A stretch of 40,093 nt of DNA from Kiritimatiellia bacterium (GTDB lineage Bacteria > Verrucomicrobiota > Kiritimatiellia > RFP12 > JAAYLN01). Both the position numbers and the translations under genes were made by a program. The notes under the pieces are model-generated. The model saw nothing but the letters and a program-made list of their open reading frames with translations, did no database searches and was not told the origin of the DNA. Shown in pieces: positions 30,051 to 38,100 of the stretch. Each line of letters starts with the position of its first letter. The stretch's first letter is position 1. The stretch covers positions 1 to 40,093 of the forward strand of contig JAGCUY010000168.1 of the NCBI GenBank assembly GCA_017962605.1, in the 5' to 3' direction.

Positions 30051-31079
30051 CTACTTCGTGTTGACGGTGGCGTAGATGTTGTCCCTGTTGTGGTAGGCGC
30101 CGCACTTCTTGCACTTGGCATCCGGATTGAGCGGGTCGCTTGTCACAACCTTGCCGTCGGCGCCAGCAGAGAAGAGGGCGTATGAGGTGAAGGGCGGCGG
30201 GCAAATGTAAACCAAGTCATGGCCATCTCCGCCGTAGGCGTCGCGGATGGTGTAGTAGAAGTAGTCTTCCGGCGAATCCGCCCCGGCCTTTGTCTTCATG
30301 CTCTTGTTGGAGATGATCTTAGATGTTATCCCGCGGATGCGCTTGTAGAAAGCGACGTCCTTGGCGGCGGGTTCGAGGTCTTCAAACAGATCCTGGGCCC
30401 GGCGCTTGGGGTTTTTCCCGTAACCCTTCCCATACTCATACCAGTGAGAGCCTTCATCAAAGAAATTTTTCAATTCCGAAGATCCGGCATCGCTGAAAAT
30501 ATTGTAGAGGAAGTTTTCCTTGCCATTCATGGTGGGGTCGCGGCGGTCAACGAGGAAGGACGCCAGGCCGAAGACGAACTGGTCATTGGAATCGCGAGGC
30601 TTGACATCCTTGAGGTATTTGCGCGACAGGTGGGCCGGGGTCCAATAGCCAACGGCCACACCGGGGATGAAGCCGCACTTGTTGCCATTGTCGGGTTCCC
30701 CCTCAACGTTTATGCCGCCGTGAGGCGTATAGCTTGGCGTTGTCTTCGTCTTGTAGGGAATCTTGTCGATGACTGGCGGGTAGATGCCGTACTCGGCGTG
30801 GTATTCGGCGATTGCGGCGTGGGTGAGGTTGAGGGTCTTTATCGTGGATGACACTGTGCGCGCCCGCTCACTGGGCTTCATCATGCGGAAGGTGATGCCC
30901 ATGAGAAGGGCCATCACCACGATGACGACAAGCATCTCCAGAAGGGTGAAGCCGGAGGAAGCGGCATTTCGCGCAAGACTGCGCGACCCCGGCGAGGACG
31001 CCGGGGTGCAAGACCATGATGGCGTGGTGCAAGACCCGAAGGATGCTTTTTTGAGAAGGCGTTGCATAGGACTAACCAT
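30051..31079 (-). CDS. Pseudopilin with 43-residue repeat-encoded leader and C-terminal CxxC
   Basis: A 342-residue prepilin-type protein. The leader of about 43 residues (MVSPMQRLLKKASFGS ... SLARNAASSG) precedes FTLLEMLVVIVVMALLMGITF with Glu at +5. NLTHAAIAEYHAEYGIYPPVID is the pseudopilin stalk. The end (YALFSAGADGKV) resembles GspG-type domains but adds CKKCGAYHN, a possible zinc or disulfide pair. The start is uncertain. ATG 31079 overlaps the gspF-like gene by eight bases and ATG 31067 would drop four residues; neither has an SD. First of the pseudopilin run after gspF/pilC. It is larger than typical pseudopilins (about 150-200 residues). Confidence 0.8.
   Translation of the reverse strand: MVSPMQRLLKKASFGSCTTPSWSCTPASSPGSRSLARNAASSGFTLLEMLVVIVVMALLMGITFRMMKPSERARTVSSTIKTLNLTHAAIAEYHAEYGIYPPVIDKIPYKTKTTPSYTPHGGINVEGEPDNGNKCGFIPGVAVGYWTPAHLSRKYLKDVKPRDSNDQFVFGLASFLVDRRDPTMNGKENFLYNIFSDAGSSELKNFFDEGSHWYEYGKGYGKNPKRRAQDLFEDLEPAAKDVAFYKRIRGITSKIISNKSMKTKAGADSPEDYFYYTIRDAYGGDGHDLVYICPPPFTSYALFSAGADGKVVTSDPLNPDAKCKKCGAYHNRDNIYATVNTK
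30955..31011 (-). repeat. Two-hairpin element D, copy 2 (prepilin leader)
   Basis: Identical over 57 bases to 29906-29962, extending into TGCAAGACC. It encodes CTPASSPGSRSLARNAASS upstream of the prepilin cleavage site. Confidence 0.9.
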
Positions 31080-32334
31080 TGAGTGAGGAGATGATGGAGA
31101 CGAGCGGGAGGAACATCGCGATGACGATGGTGCCGACGATAAGAGCCAGGAGGATGATGACCATAGGCTCGAGGATCGAGGTAAGGCCGCTCACGGCATT
31201 GTCCACCTCGTCCTCATAGGTGTCCGAGATACGGGTGAGCATGTCGGCGATCTTGCCGGTTTCCTCACCGACGTCAACCATGGAGATCACCATGGGCGGG
31301 AATACCTTTGTCTGCTCCATCAGGCCGGACATGTTCTCGCCTTCCTTGACGCCGTCGTGGACCTTTTGAAGAGCATCGTAGAAGATGATGTTGTCGGCGG
31401 TGTCGCGGACGATGCCGATTGCCTGGAGCATCGGAACGCCGGAGGAGAGAAGGGTGCCGAGGGTGCGGGTGAGACGCGCGATGGCGGTTCGGCGGATAAG
31501 GGTGCCGAACACGGGGAGATAGGCCTTGAACCTGTCTGAAGCGCGCTTGCCGGCTTTGGTGTGGAGAAGCATGGAGAGGAGAAGCCATAGGCCGACGAGG
31601 CCGGCCGCGATGAAGATGAAGTAGTGCTTCACCACATTTGACGCGCCGATGACCAGCTGGGTGATGGCGGGGAGCGACTTGCCTTCGAGGAGGTCGGCGA
31701 AGATTTCCTCGAACTTCGGGATGACGGTCAGCATCAGGACGGCCGTGATGATGATGGCCGCGCAGAGGATGACCAGCGGGTAGGTCATTGCGCCCTTGAC
31801 CTTGTTCTTGATCTTCTGCGCCTTCTCCATGAACTCGGCAAGGCGGGTGAGGACTACCTCGGTGACGCCACCGGCCTCGCCAGCGCGGACCATGTTCACG
31901 TAGAGGTTGTCGAAGGTCTTGGGGAAATTGGCCAGCGACTCGGAGAAGGAGTTACCGGACTTCACCGACTCGCCCATGTCGTGGAGGATGTCCTTCAGCG
32001 TGGGGTTGGTGGCCTGGCGCTCCAGAACAAGAAGCGAGCGCAGCAGGGGCATGCCTGCGGCCATCAGCGTCGCAAGCTGGCGGGTGAACATGGTGAGGTC
32101 TTTTTGCTTGACCTTTGGACGAAGGAACTTCGGCAGTTTTATCTCCATGCCGCCCTTCTTGGCCTTGCGCGGGGCGGCGTTGGTCGATTTGGTGTCATCG
32201 ACCATGCCGATGGCCGTTGGGAAGAGGTTCTGGGCCCGGATGGCCGCAATGGCCTTTGCCTGAGTGTCCGCCTCAATTGTTGAGCGGACTTCCTTGCCGG
32301 ATGGATCGGTAGCGATGAAGTTAAACTTTGCCAT
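31072..32334 (-). CDS. GspF/PilC-type inner-membrane platform protein
   Basis: A 420-residue polytopic protein that forms the assembly platform of type II secretion systems and type IV pili. Visible: N-terminal MAKFNFIATDPSGKEVRSTIEADTQAKAIAAIRAQ (typical), first T2SSF domain with LTMFTRQLATLMAAGMPLLRSL (about 95-115) and VNMVRAGEAGGVTEVVL, the membrane segment at about 200-225, and a second T2SSF domain with ARLTRTLGTLLSSGVPMLQAI and MVDVGEETGKIADML, then a C-terminal helix (EPMVIILLALIVGTIVIAMFLPL). All parts look intact. No SD is seen at ATG 32334; the upstream gap holds GACTTGC heptads. No PilB/GspE ATPase or prepilin peptidase is in the window. Confidence 0.95.
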   Translation of the reverse strand: MAKFNFIATDPSGKEVRSTIEADTQAKAIAAIRAQNLFPTAIGMVDDTKSTNAAPRKAKKGGMEIKLPKFLRPKVKQKDLTMFTRQLATLMAAGMPLLRSLLVLERQATNPTLKDILHDMGESVKSGNSFSESLANFPKTFDNLYVNMVRAGEAGGVTEVVLTRLAEFMEKAQKIKNKVKGAMTYPLVILCAAIIITAVLMLTVIPKFEEIFADLLEGKSLPAITQLVIGASNVVKHYFIFIAAGLVGLWLLLSMLLHTKAGKRASDRFKAYLPVFGTLIRRTAIARLTRTLGTLLSSGVPMLQAIGIVRDTADNIIFYDALQKVHDGVKEGENMSGLMEQTKVFPPMVISMVDVGEETGKIADMLTRISDTYEDEVDNAVSGLTSILEPMVIILLALIVGTIVIAMFLPLVSIISSLNG

Positions 32335-32361
32335 GGAATTTGTTTGTTCGGTTATTCGTTT

Positions 32362-32408
32362 GACATGCGACTTGCGGTTTGGGACATGCGGTTTGCGACT
32401 TGCCGCCG
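32362..32408. repeat. Heptad repeats upstream of the gspF-like gene
   Basis: GACATGC, GACTTGC, GGTTTGG, GACATGC, GGTTTGC, GACTTGC in series, period 7. They lie between the second ExbD gene and the gspF-like gene. Confidence 0.8.
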
Positions 32409-32426
32409 CCCTCAGCATGTAGCGCG

Positions 32427-32825
32427 CTACATGCTGAAGATCGAGAGGTTGGTCATCTGGTGCTTGGCGCAGATGTCGAGGGCCTGCACGAGATACTGGT
32501 GCGGGGAGTCGCGGGTGCAGCGGAGCAGGACATTTGCCGTCTTGGACATCGCGGCGTAGTTGCGCATCTGACGGTCAAGCTCCTCAAGCGACACGACGCG
32601 GCCCTTCACGATGAAGCCGCCGCGGAAAATCTCGATGTTGATGAGGTCGGGCTGCTGCTCGGGATCCGCTTTCTTGTCTGGTGCCGGGCGCGACGCCATC
32701 AGCCGGGAGAGGATGTCCTCCTGGTGGAGCGTCACGACGAAGAAGATGAGCAGCTGGAAGACGACGTCGATCATCGGCGTCATTTCAGCCTTCGCTTCGC
32801 CGGCGTTCAATCCTTTTTTTGCCAT
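32427..32825 (-). CDS. ExbD/TolR-type protein, second of a pair
   Basis: A 132-residue ExbD-family protein. It has a short N-terminus, KAEMTPMIDVVFQLLIFFVVTL (about 12-33) with the proton-relay Asp, then a periplasmic domain (INIEIFRGGFIVKGRVVSLEEL ... LLRCTRDSPHQYLVQALDICAKH). SD AGAGGAAGG is upstream. It is the second of two ExbD paralogues in tandem, 18 bases after the first; ExbD pairs with ExbB as a dimer, so a heterodimer from the two paralogues is possible (inference). Next gene is the GspF-like platform protein. Confidence 0.93.
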   Translation of the reverse strand: MAKKGLNAGEAKAEMTPMIDVVFQLLIFFVVTLHQEDILSRLMASRPAPDKKADPEQQPDLINIEIFRGGFIVKGRVVSLEELDRQMRNYAAMSKTANVLLRCTRDSPHQYLVQALDICAKHQMTNLSIFSM

Positions 32826-32843
32826 AGCGGTTGCCTTCCTCTC

Positions 32844-33308
32844 TTACTGTTTCGCGTGCGGGGAGGTCGTCTCCTTGCGCTCCTGGACGGCCACGAAGCC
32901 GATCTTCCAGCAGCCGCGCGCCGTGCAAATGTCCATCACGCGCTTGACGTCCTCGTGCTTGGCGCGCCAGTCGGCGCGGATCAGCACGGGGAATGCGCCG
33001 AACTTGGCGTAGCGCTTGGAGATGATCTGCCCGAGGGCGGCGTCGGTCAGCACGGCGTTGTTGATGGAGACCTTCGCATGCGGGAAGACCTTTGTCCGGC
33101 GCGAGACCTCGATGACGATGGTCTGGACGGGCATGTTCTCCTGCGTGATGGTCTCGCCGTGGATGGCGTCCTCGAGCTGGATGTCCTTGTTGTATTCCTT
33201 GGACATCTGGAGGGTGACGACGAAGAAGATGATGAGCTGGAACACGACGTCGATCATCGGTGTCATGTTCATTTCCGCGCCTTCGGAGTTGGGCTTGCGT
33301 CTTGCCAT
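32844..33308 (-). CDS. ExbD/TolR-type protein, first of a pair
   Basis: A 154-residue ExbD-family protein: AEMNMTPMIDVVFQLIIFFVVTLQM (about 11-35) with the invariant membrane Asp, then a longer periplasmic domain (IVIEVSRRTKVFPHAKVSINNAVLTD ... FPVLIRADWRAKHEDVKRVMDICTARG). SD GGAGG is upstream. It shares the core MTPMIDVVFQL with its downstream paralogue but differs in the periplasmic part, so the two may have different partners. It follows exbB by about 57 bases, which hold no other gene. Confidence 0.93.
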   Translation of the reverse strand: MARRKPNSEGAEMNMTPMIDVVFQLIIFFVVTLQMSKEYNKDIQLEDAIHGETITQENMPVQTIVIEVSRRTKVFPHAKVSINNAVLTDAALGQIISKRYAKFGAFPVLIRADWRAKHEDVKRVMDICTARGCWKIGFVAVQERKETTSPHAKQ

Positions 33309-33365
33309 TGTTAGCCTCCGTTTCCATTTGCGGGGCCGCGGGTGGCGCGGCCCCGCAAGGCGCCA

Positions 33366-34169
33366 CTACTCCACCACTTCGACGTGGCGGAGGTCCTTGA
33401 TCAGCTCGAAGGTGAGCGCCGACATGCGCAGCACGAGCTTGGCCGCGTTGTTGCGGATCACGTAGTAGGCGCAGACGGACGGGATGGAGACCACGAGGCC
33501 GCCGGCCGTCGTCCAGAGGGCCTGGGAGATGGCGAGGGCGAGGGCGCCGACGTCGGGCGAACCGGTGGCGAGGCCTTCGAACGCCATGATCATACCTTGG
33601 ACGGTTCCGAGCAGGCCGAGCGACGGCGAGATGTTGCCGCAGACGGAGATCCAGTTGATGCGCTGCGACATTCTCTCGTTCTCGATGTCGGCGGCGGTGT
33701 TCACGGCCTCCTGGATGATGTCGAAGCCTTCCTCGACATGCTGGAAGCCGGCGGAGAGGATGTTGGCCAGCGGGCCGGGCTCCTTCTCGCAGGCCTGGAG
33801 GGCCTTCATGACGTCGCCCTCTGCCATCGCGGCCGAGACATTGTCCACGAGCGTCTTCGGGATCATCTTCTCGGGCTTCATCAGGATGGCGCAGTCAACG
33901 ACGAAGTAGATCGAGGCGATGCCCGATCCGAAAAGGGCCGCCCACAGGACGACGCCCAGCCAGCCGGAGCCGAAGACCACCGCGATCAGCGAGGTGGAGT
34001 CCTTGCTCTTCGCCGCCGAAGACGCCTCCAGCTTCGTATTGGCGTCGCTTGGCTTTTCAGCGGCCTCCACTGCTTCCGCCGCCGGCGCCTCCTCCTGCGC
34101 GATAACGGGGCACGCCGCAAGCGTGAAGATGCCCATTGCAATTGCCGCAACCATGATTCTCTTGTTCAT
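33366..34169 (-). CDS. ExbB/TolQ/MotA-family protein with signal peptide
   Basis: A 267-residue ExbB-family protein with a cleavable-looking signal peptide (MNKRIMVAAIAMGIFTLAACPVIAQ), an Ala/Glu-rich linker, then membrane segments at about 62-92 (GSGWLGVVLWAALFGSGIASIYFVVD), about 178-205 (NISPSLGLLGTVQGMIMAF) and about 218-240 (LWTTAGGLVVSIPSVCAYYVI). N-terminal signal peptides of this kind are seen in ExbB-like proteins of PVC and Bacteroidota lineages. A strong promoter lies at 34216-34244, with AAAAGGAA before the ATG. It forms an ExbB-ExbD-ExbD motor block distinct from that at 7210-8383. Confidence 0.92.
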   Translation of the reverse strand: MNKRIMVAAIAMGIFTLAACPVIAQEEAPAAEAVEAAEKPSDANTKLEASSAAKSKDSTSLIAVVFGSGWLGVVLWAALFGSGIASIYFVVDCAILMKPEKMIPKTLVDNVSAAMAEGDVMKALQACEKEPGPLANILSAGFQHVEEGFDIIQEAVNTAADIENERMSQRINWISVCGNISPSLGLLGTVQGMIMAFEGLATGSPDVGALALAISQALWTTAGGLVVSIPSVCAYYVIRNNAAKLVLRMSALTFELIKDLRHVEVVE

Positions 34170-34215
34170 TTCTTAGTTCCTTTTAGTTCCTAGTTAGTTG
34201 AGTTAGACGATGGAA

Positions 34216-34244
34216 ATAATAGCAGAGTCCCCTTGAGATTGCAA
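34216..34244 (-). promoter_or_regulatory. Promoter of exbB-exbD-exbD-gspF block
   Basis: Minus strand: TTGCAA (34239-34244) directly abutting the upstream stop codon, 17-base spacer, TATTAT (34216-34221). The leader of about 40 bases has the direct repeat AGGAACTAA and the SD AAAAGGAA. Confidence 0.72.
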
Positions 34245-35069
34245 CTAGATCTTGTTGGCCCACTCGCTCTTGGGGTAGCGCTTGCGGAGCTGGTCGCGCA
34301 TCTTGTTGGCGTCGGCGTTCTTCGAGAGGGCCTCGAATGCCTTGGCCGCCTTGTAGAGGGCCTCGGGCTGGACCTCGCGGCAGTTCTCGTAGAGAAGCAC
34401 GGCGCGGAGGTAGCCGTCCTTGAGGGCGTTGAAGGGCTCCTTCTCCTCCATGAGGATGTCGCCGCGCATGACGAGGGCGGCGGCGGAGTCGTTGGCGTCG
34501 CCGTTGGCGATGGCCTTGACAAGCAGCTCCTTCACCTTGGCGGACTTGTCCGTCTTCAGGAGCGCGGCCCAATAGGTGGGCGCGACCTCGCCGATATACG
34601 CGGCGGCGGGCTTCGTCTTGATGATGCCCTCGCAGATGGCGATGGCGGCGGCAGCGTCGCCGGTGTCGAGCTTGGCCCTGGCGAGCCAGCGCGCCGCGGG
34701 TTCGTCCCAGCCGAGCATGGCGTAGCGCTTCACGATGTCTTCAAGCACCGGAATCGCGGCCGACGACTTCCCGGCCCTCACGGCGTTGATGGCGGCGTCG
34801 AGCTTCTCTGGCTTGGCGACCTTGACGGAGGCCATGTCGGCCAGCGCCACGTCGAAGGAGGTGGTCTGCTCGCCCTGGCGGCGCGTGACGACGAACTTGC
34901 GGCCCTGCGGCATCCAGCGGATGGTGCCCTTGACCTCGGCGCCGCTCTTGAGGGTGATGATGCCCGGCATGCCGCTTTGCTGCGCCTGCTGCGCCGTTGC
35001 CGGCGCGGCGAACATGGCCAGCCCGACTGCCAGCGCGGTGAGTGCGAGAATTGACTTGCGTGTATTCAT
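34245..35069 (-). CDS. Periplasmic TPR protein
   Basis: A 274-residue secreted protein. ATG 35069 follows AAGGAG and begins a signal peptide (MNTRKSILALTALAVGLAMFAAPATAQQ). A short beta-rich N-terminal domain (IITLKSGAEVKGTIRWMPQGRKFVVTRR), resembling a small SH3/LSM-like barrel, is followed by helical TPR-type repeats (AAIPVLEDIVKRYAMLGWDEPAARWLARAKLDTGDAAAAIAI ... KAAKAFEALSKNADANKMRDQL). It lies between the giant TPR gene and the ExbB gene and is probably a scaffold at the envelope machine. Its leader matches that of the TPR gene at 4120-4950 over 16 bases including the SD. No enzymatic motif is seen. Confidence 0.75.
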   Translation of the reverse strand: MNTRKSILALTALAVGLAMFAAPATAQQAQQSGMPGIITLKSGAEVKGTIRWMPQGRKFVVTRRQGEQTTSFDVALADMASVKVAKPEKLDAAINAVRAGKSSAAIPVLEDIVKRYAMLGWDEPAARWLARAKLDTGDAAAAIAICEGIIKTKPAAAYIGEVAPTYWAALLKTDKSAKVKELLVKAIANGDANDSAAALVMRGDILMEEKEPFNALKDGYLRAVLLYENCREVQPEALYKAAKAFEALSKNADANKMRDQLRKRYPKSEWANKI

Positions 35070-35089
35070 TAGTGATGCTCCTTGTTGAT

Positions 35090-35158
35090 TTGAAATTTGA
35101 GATTTGAAATTACAGATTTGAGACTTGGCGACAAGCGACAAGCGACTTGCGACGCGCA
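35090..35158. repeat. Heptad repeats between the two TPR genes
   Basis: ATTTGAA/ATTTGAG/AAATTAC heptads are followed by GCGACAA, GCGACAA, GCGACTT, GCGACGC units. No gene is seen. Confidence 0.8.
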
Positions 35159-35164
35159 GGTGGA

Positions 35165-38100
35165 TTACTCGTTGCCCTCCCCGAGTTCAATGCGGGCCTG
35201 GTTGCGCCAGGCGTTGAGCTGGCCGACGTAGCGGCCCTGCGGGAAGCGTTCCAGATATGCGGCGCAGTTCTCGAGCACCTGCTCCCAGAGCCCGCGCTCC
35301 ATCAGCAGGGGCACCGCCTCGAAGTAGGCGGTTTCCGCAAGCGGCAGCAGCTGCGGTCGGTCTTCGCCAACCGAGTCGATGAAAACCTGGTAGGAGATGA
35401 GCGCCTTGCCGAGGAAGTCGTTGGCGCGGTTCTTGTCGCCGAACTCCGCTTCGGCGCGGGCCTTGCGGGCCATGATGCGGCCGGTGTCGATGTCGCACTG
35501 CGCCTGCTCGAGGTCGTTTGTGCGGCGCTTCTTCACTTCCTTCATGGCCGCGATTGAGGCGTCGAAGAAGGAGACGCGCTTGTCGGAAACCTTCTCGGCG
35601 AGGCCGGCCTCGGATGCGGCGTTGCTCAGCATCGCGTAGGCGTCAACCATGAGCTGGAGGGTGGGGAAGTCGTTGATGAAGGTCTGGAGTTTCTCGACCG
35701 CCGCGGCGTGGTCGCCCTTTGCCACGAGGAGTCGGCACTCGGCGAAGCGCGCCTGGATCTGCATCGGCGAGCCGGCCTCCGCGCGCCCGAGGACCTTGTC
35801 CAGCGCCAGCCTCGCGAGGTCGAACTCCTTCGACTCGATGAGGGCGTTGGCGGCGCGCATGATGTCGGTGTCGGAGTAGTCGGTACCGCTGCCGGAGAAC
35901 ATCTCGCGGTAGCGCGCCACTGCGCCTTCGCGCTCGCCCATCTTCATTAGGCTGTCCGCGATCATCGGCAGAGCGCCCTTGGCCTGCTCGCTGTCGGGGT
36001 AGTCGCGGCGCAGGCGCGAAAGCGCGGCCTCGGCCTTTTCGGCGTCCTTCATGGACATGTAGATCGTACCGACCTGGATCAATGCCGCCGGCGCGCTCTC
36101 GCCCTGCGGGAAGTTCTTCACGACTTCCTCGAAGGCGTCTGCGGCCAGCTGGCGCATCTTGTTCTTCGCGGCCTCGTCCTTGGCCGGGAACTGCGTGAGG
36201 GAGAATGCCTTGTTGTAGAGCGACATCTCACGGACGGACTGGTTCTGCTTCTTCTCCTTCTCATCGACTTCGGAGGAAGGCGGCGGCGTGGCCAGCTCCT
36301 TTGCAAGGGCGTCGAACTCCTTGACGGCAATGCCGAGGCTCCTGCTGGCTTGGGCTTTGTCGGTGTCGTTGGTGGCGGAGCGGAGCGTCTCCACGGCGCG
36401 AGTGCGCATGGCGGCGGCCCGGCGGTAGCGGGTGGAGAAGAGGGCCTGCGTCGGCTTGGGCAGGCTCTTCAGGCGCTCGATGTAGTCCTCGAGGGCCGGC
36501 ATCAGGCGGTCGTAGTCGCCCTGGGTCTCGTGGATGGCCGTGATGCGCTGCATCGCGGCGAGGGCCAGCGGCGAGTTGGTGTAGGAATTCGCCACGATGG
36601 TGTAGTATTCGAGGGCGCCCGCGTAGTCGCCGTCCTGGAAGGCCTTCTCGCCGAACGAGGTTAGCATCGAGACGCACGACGGGTGGGTCGGGTAGAGGGC
36701 GAAGAACTTGGTGTAGGTGGCGCGGCGCATGTCGTCGCGGCCACACTCCTTCCAGAACTCCGCGATGCGGATCAGCTCGTCGCCGGCCGCCTGGATGTAG
36801 AGTGGGTTGTCGCAGAAGCGCTCGGCGAGGTGGCCGACGACCGTCTCGGCGTAGAGCTGCGCCCCGGCGTCGCGCCCGACCTCCTGGATGTAGCACTTGG
36901 CGAGATCCTCGAGGGCGAATACGGCCTCCTCGCAGTTCGGGAAGGCGTTCAGCACCTGGAGCAGGCGGTCGCGCGCCTCGGCGATCTGACCCTGGCGGAA
37001 AAGCGCCCGCGCGTCGCGGTACTGGATTTCGCGCACCTTCGCCTCCTGGGCGGGCGTGACGATGGACTTCGGCCCCGAGCCGAAGGTTTCCTCAAGCAGG
37101 CTGCGCACCTGCTCGCTGCGCGCGCCGGCGTCGGCCGCCCAGGCCGATTCCGGGTATTTGAGATAGACGTTGATGAAGTGGTTGAAGGCGCCCTTGCCGT
37201 TGCGCTTGCCGGTCGAGGGGTCCTTGGTGCCGAGGAGGAGCGAAATGACCTCCTCGCGCTTCTTGGGATCGGTTGCGCTGAAGTCCTGCGCGGCCATCAG
37301 CGTCTGCGCCTTCTCCTGCTGCATCGTCGCGAGAAGGTAGCGGCATTCGGCCATCGGGCTCTGGCGGACCACCGGGTCGCCGGTCTCCTCCTGGATTGCT
37401 ACAAGTTCGCGGTGGATCTCGGTCAGCGCGCCCATGTAGTTGTCAACGAGCTGCTGAGCCTCCTCAGGCTTGTCGCGCACCATCAGCACGTGCGCCTTGA
37501 AGACGATCGCCTTGCCAAACCAGAGGTCGCGCTCCCAAAGGAGGTTGTCGGCGAGCTTGTCGGCCTTGACCAGATAGGGCTCGCGCTTCTTCGCGTCCGT
37601 GGCCTCGTCGGCGAGGGCGATGCAGAGTTCCGCCGTCTCGCCCAGGCACTGGCGCTTGATGTGGCCGGGGAGGCCGGGCTGCTTCACCAGCACTTCGTAG
37701 AGGGCGATGGCCTCGTCGCGCTTCTTCATGCCGATGAGCATCTGCGCGAACTTGTAGGCCGCGCCGGTGAAGGTGGAGGCGAGGGACTCCGGCACGGTGA
37801 CCGTGATCTTGCCGTCCTTGTCCTTCTTCTGGTATTTGGCGAAGAAGGAACCGTAGATGGCGCTGCAGTCATCGTAGCGGGCGTAGGCATAGTAGGAATC
37901 GGCGAGCGCAAGGCGCATGGCCCAGAGGATGTCCTCGGGCTTGCCGGCCTTCTCGGCTGCGGCGATCTGCTCCTTGACGACGTCGAACTTGCCGCGCATG
38001 AGGTCGGCCTCCAGCTGCAGCTGTGCGGCGCGCACGGCGGCCTCGGGGAAGCGCGAGGTCAGTTCCTTGAGGACGGCGTCGGCGATGTCGAGGAAGAAGT

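Noticed and set aside
30018..30204. N-terminal extension of the pseudopilin frame beyond ATG 30018
   Set aside because: It would overlap the end of the preceding gene and has no SD; ATG 30018 has AGGAGA at proper spacing.
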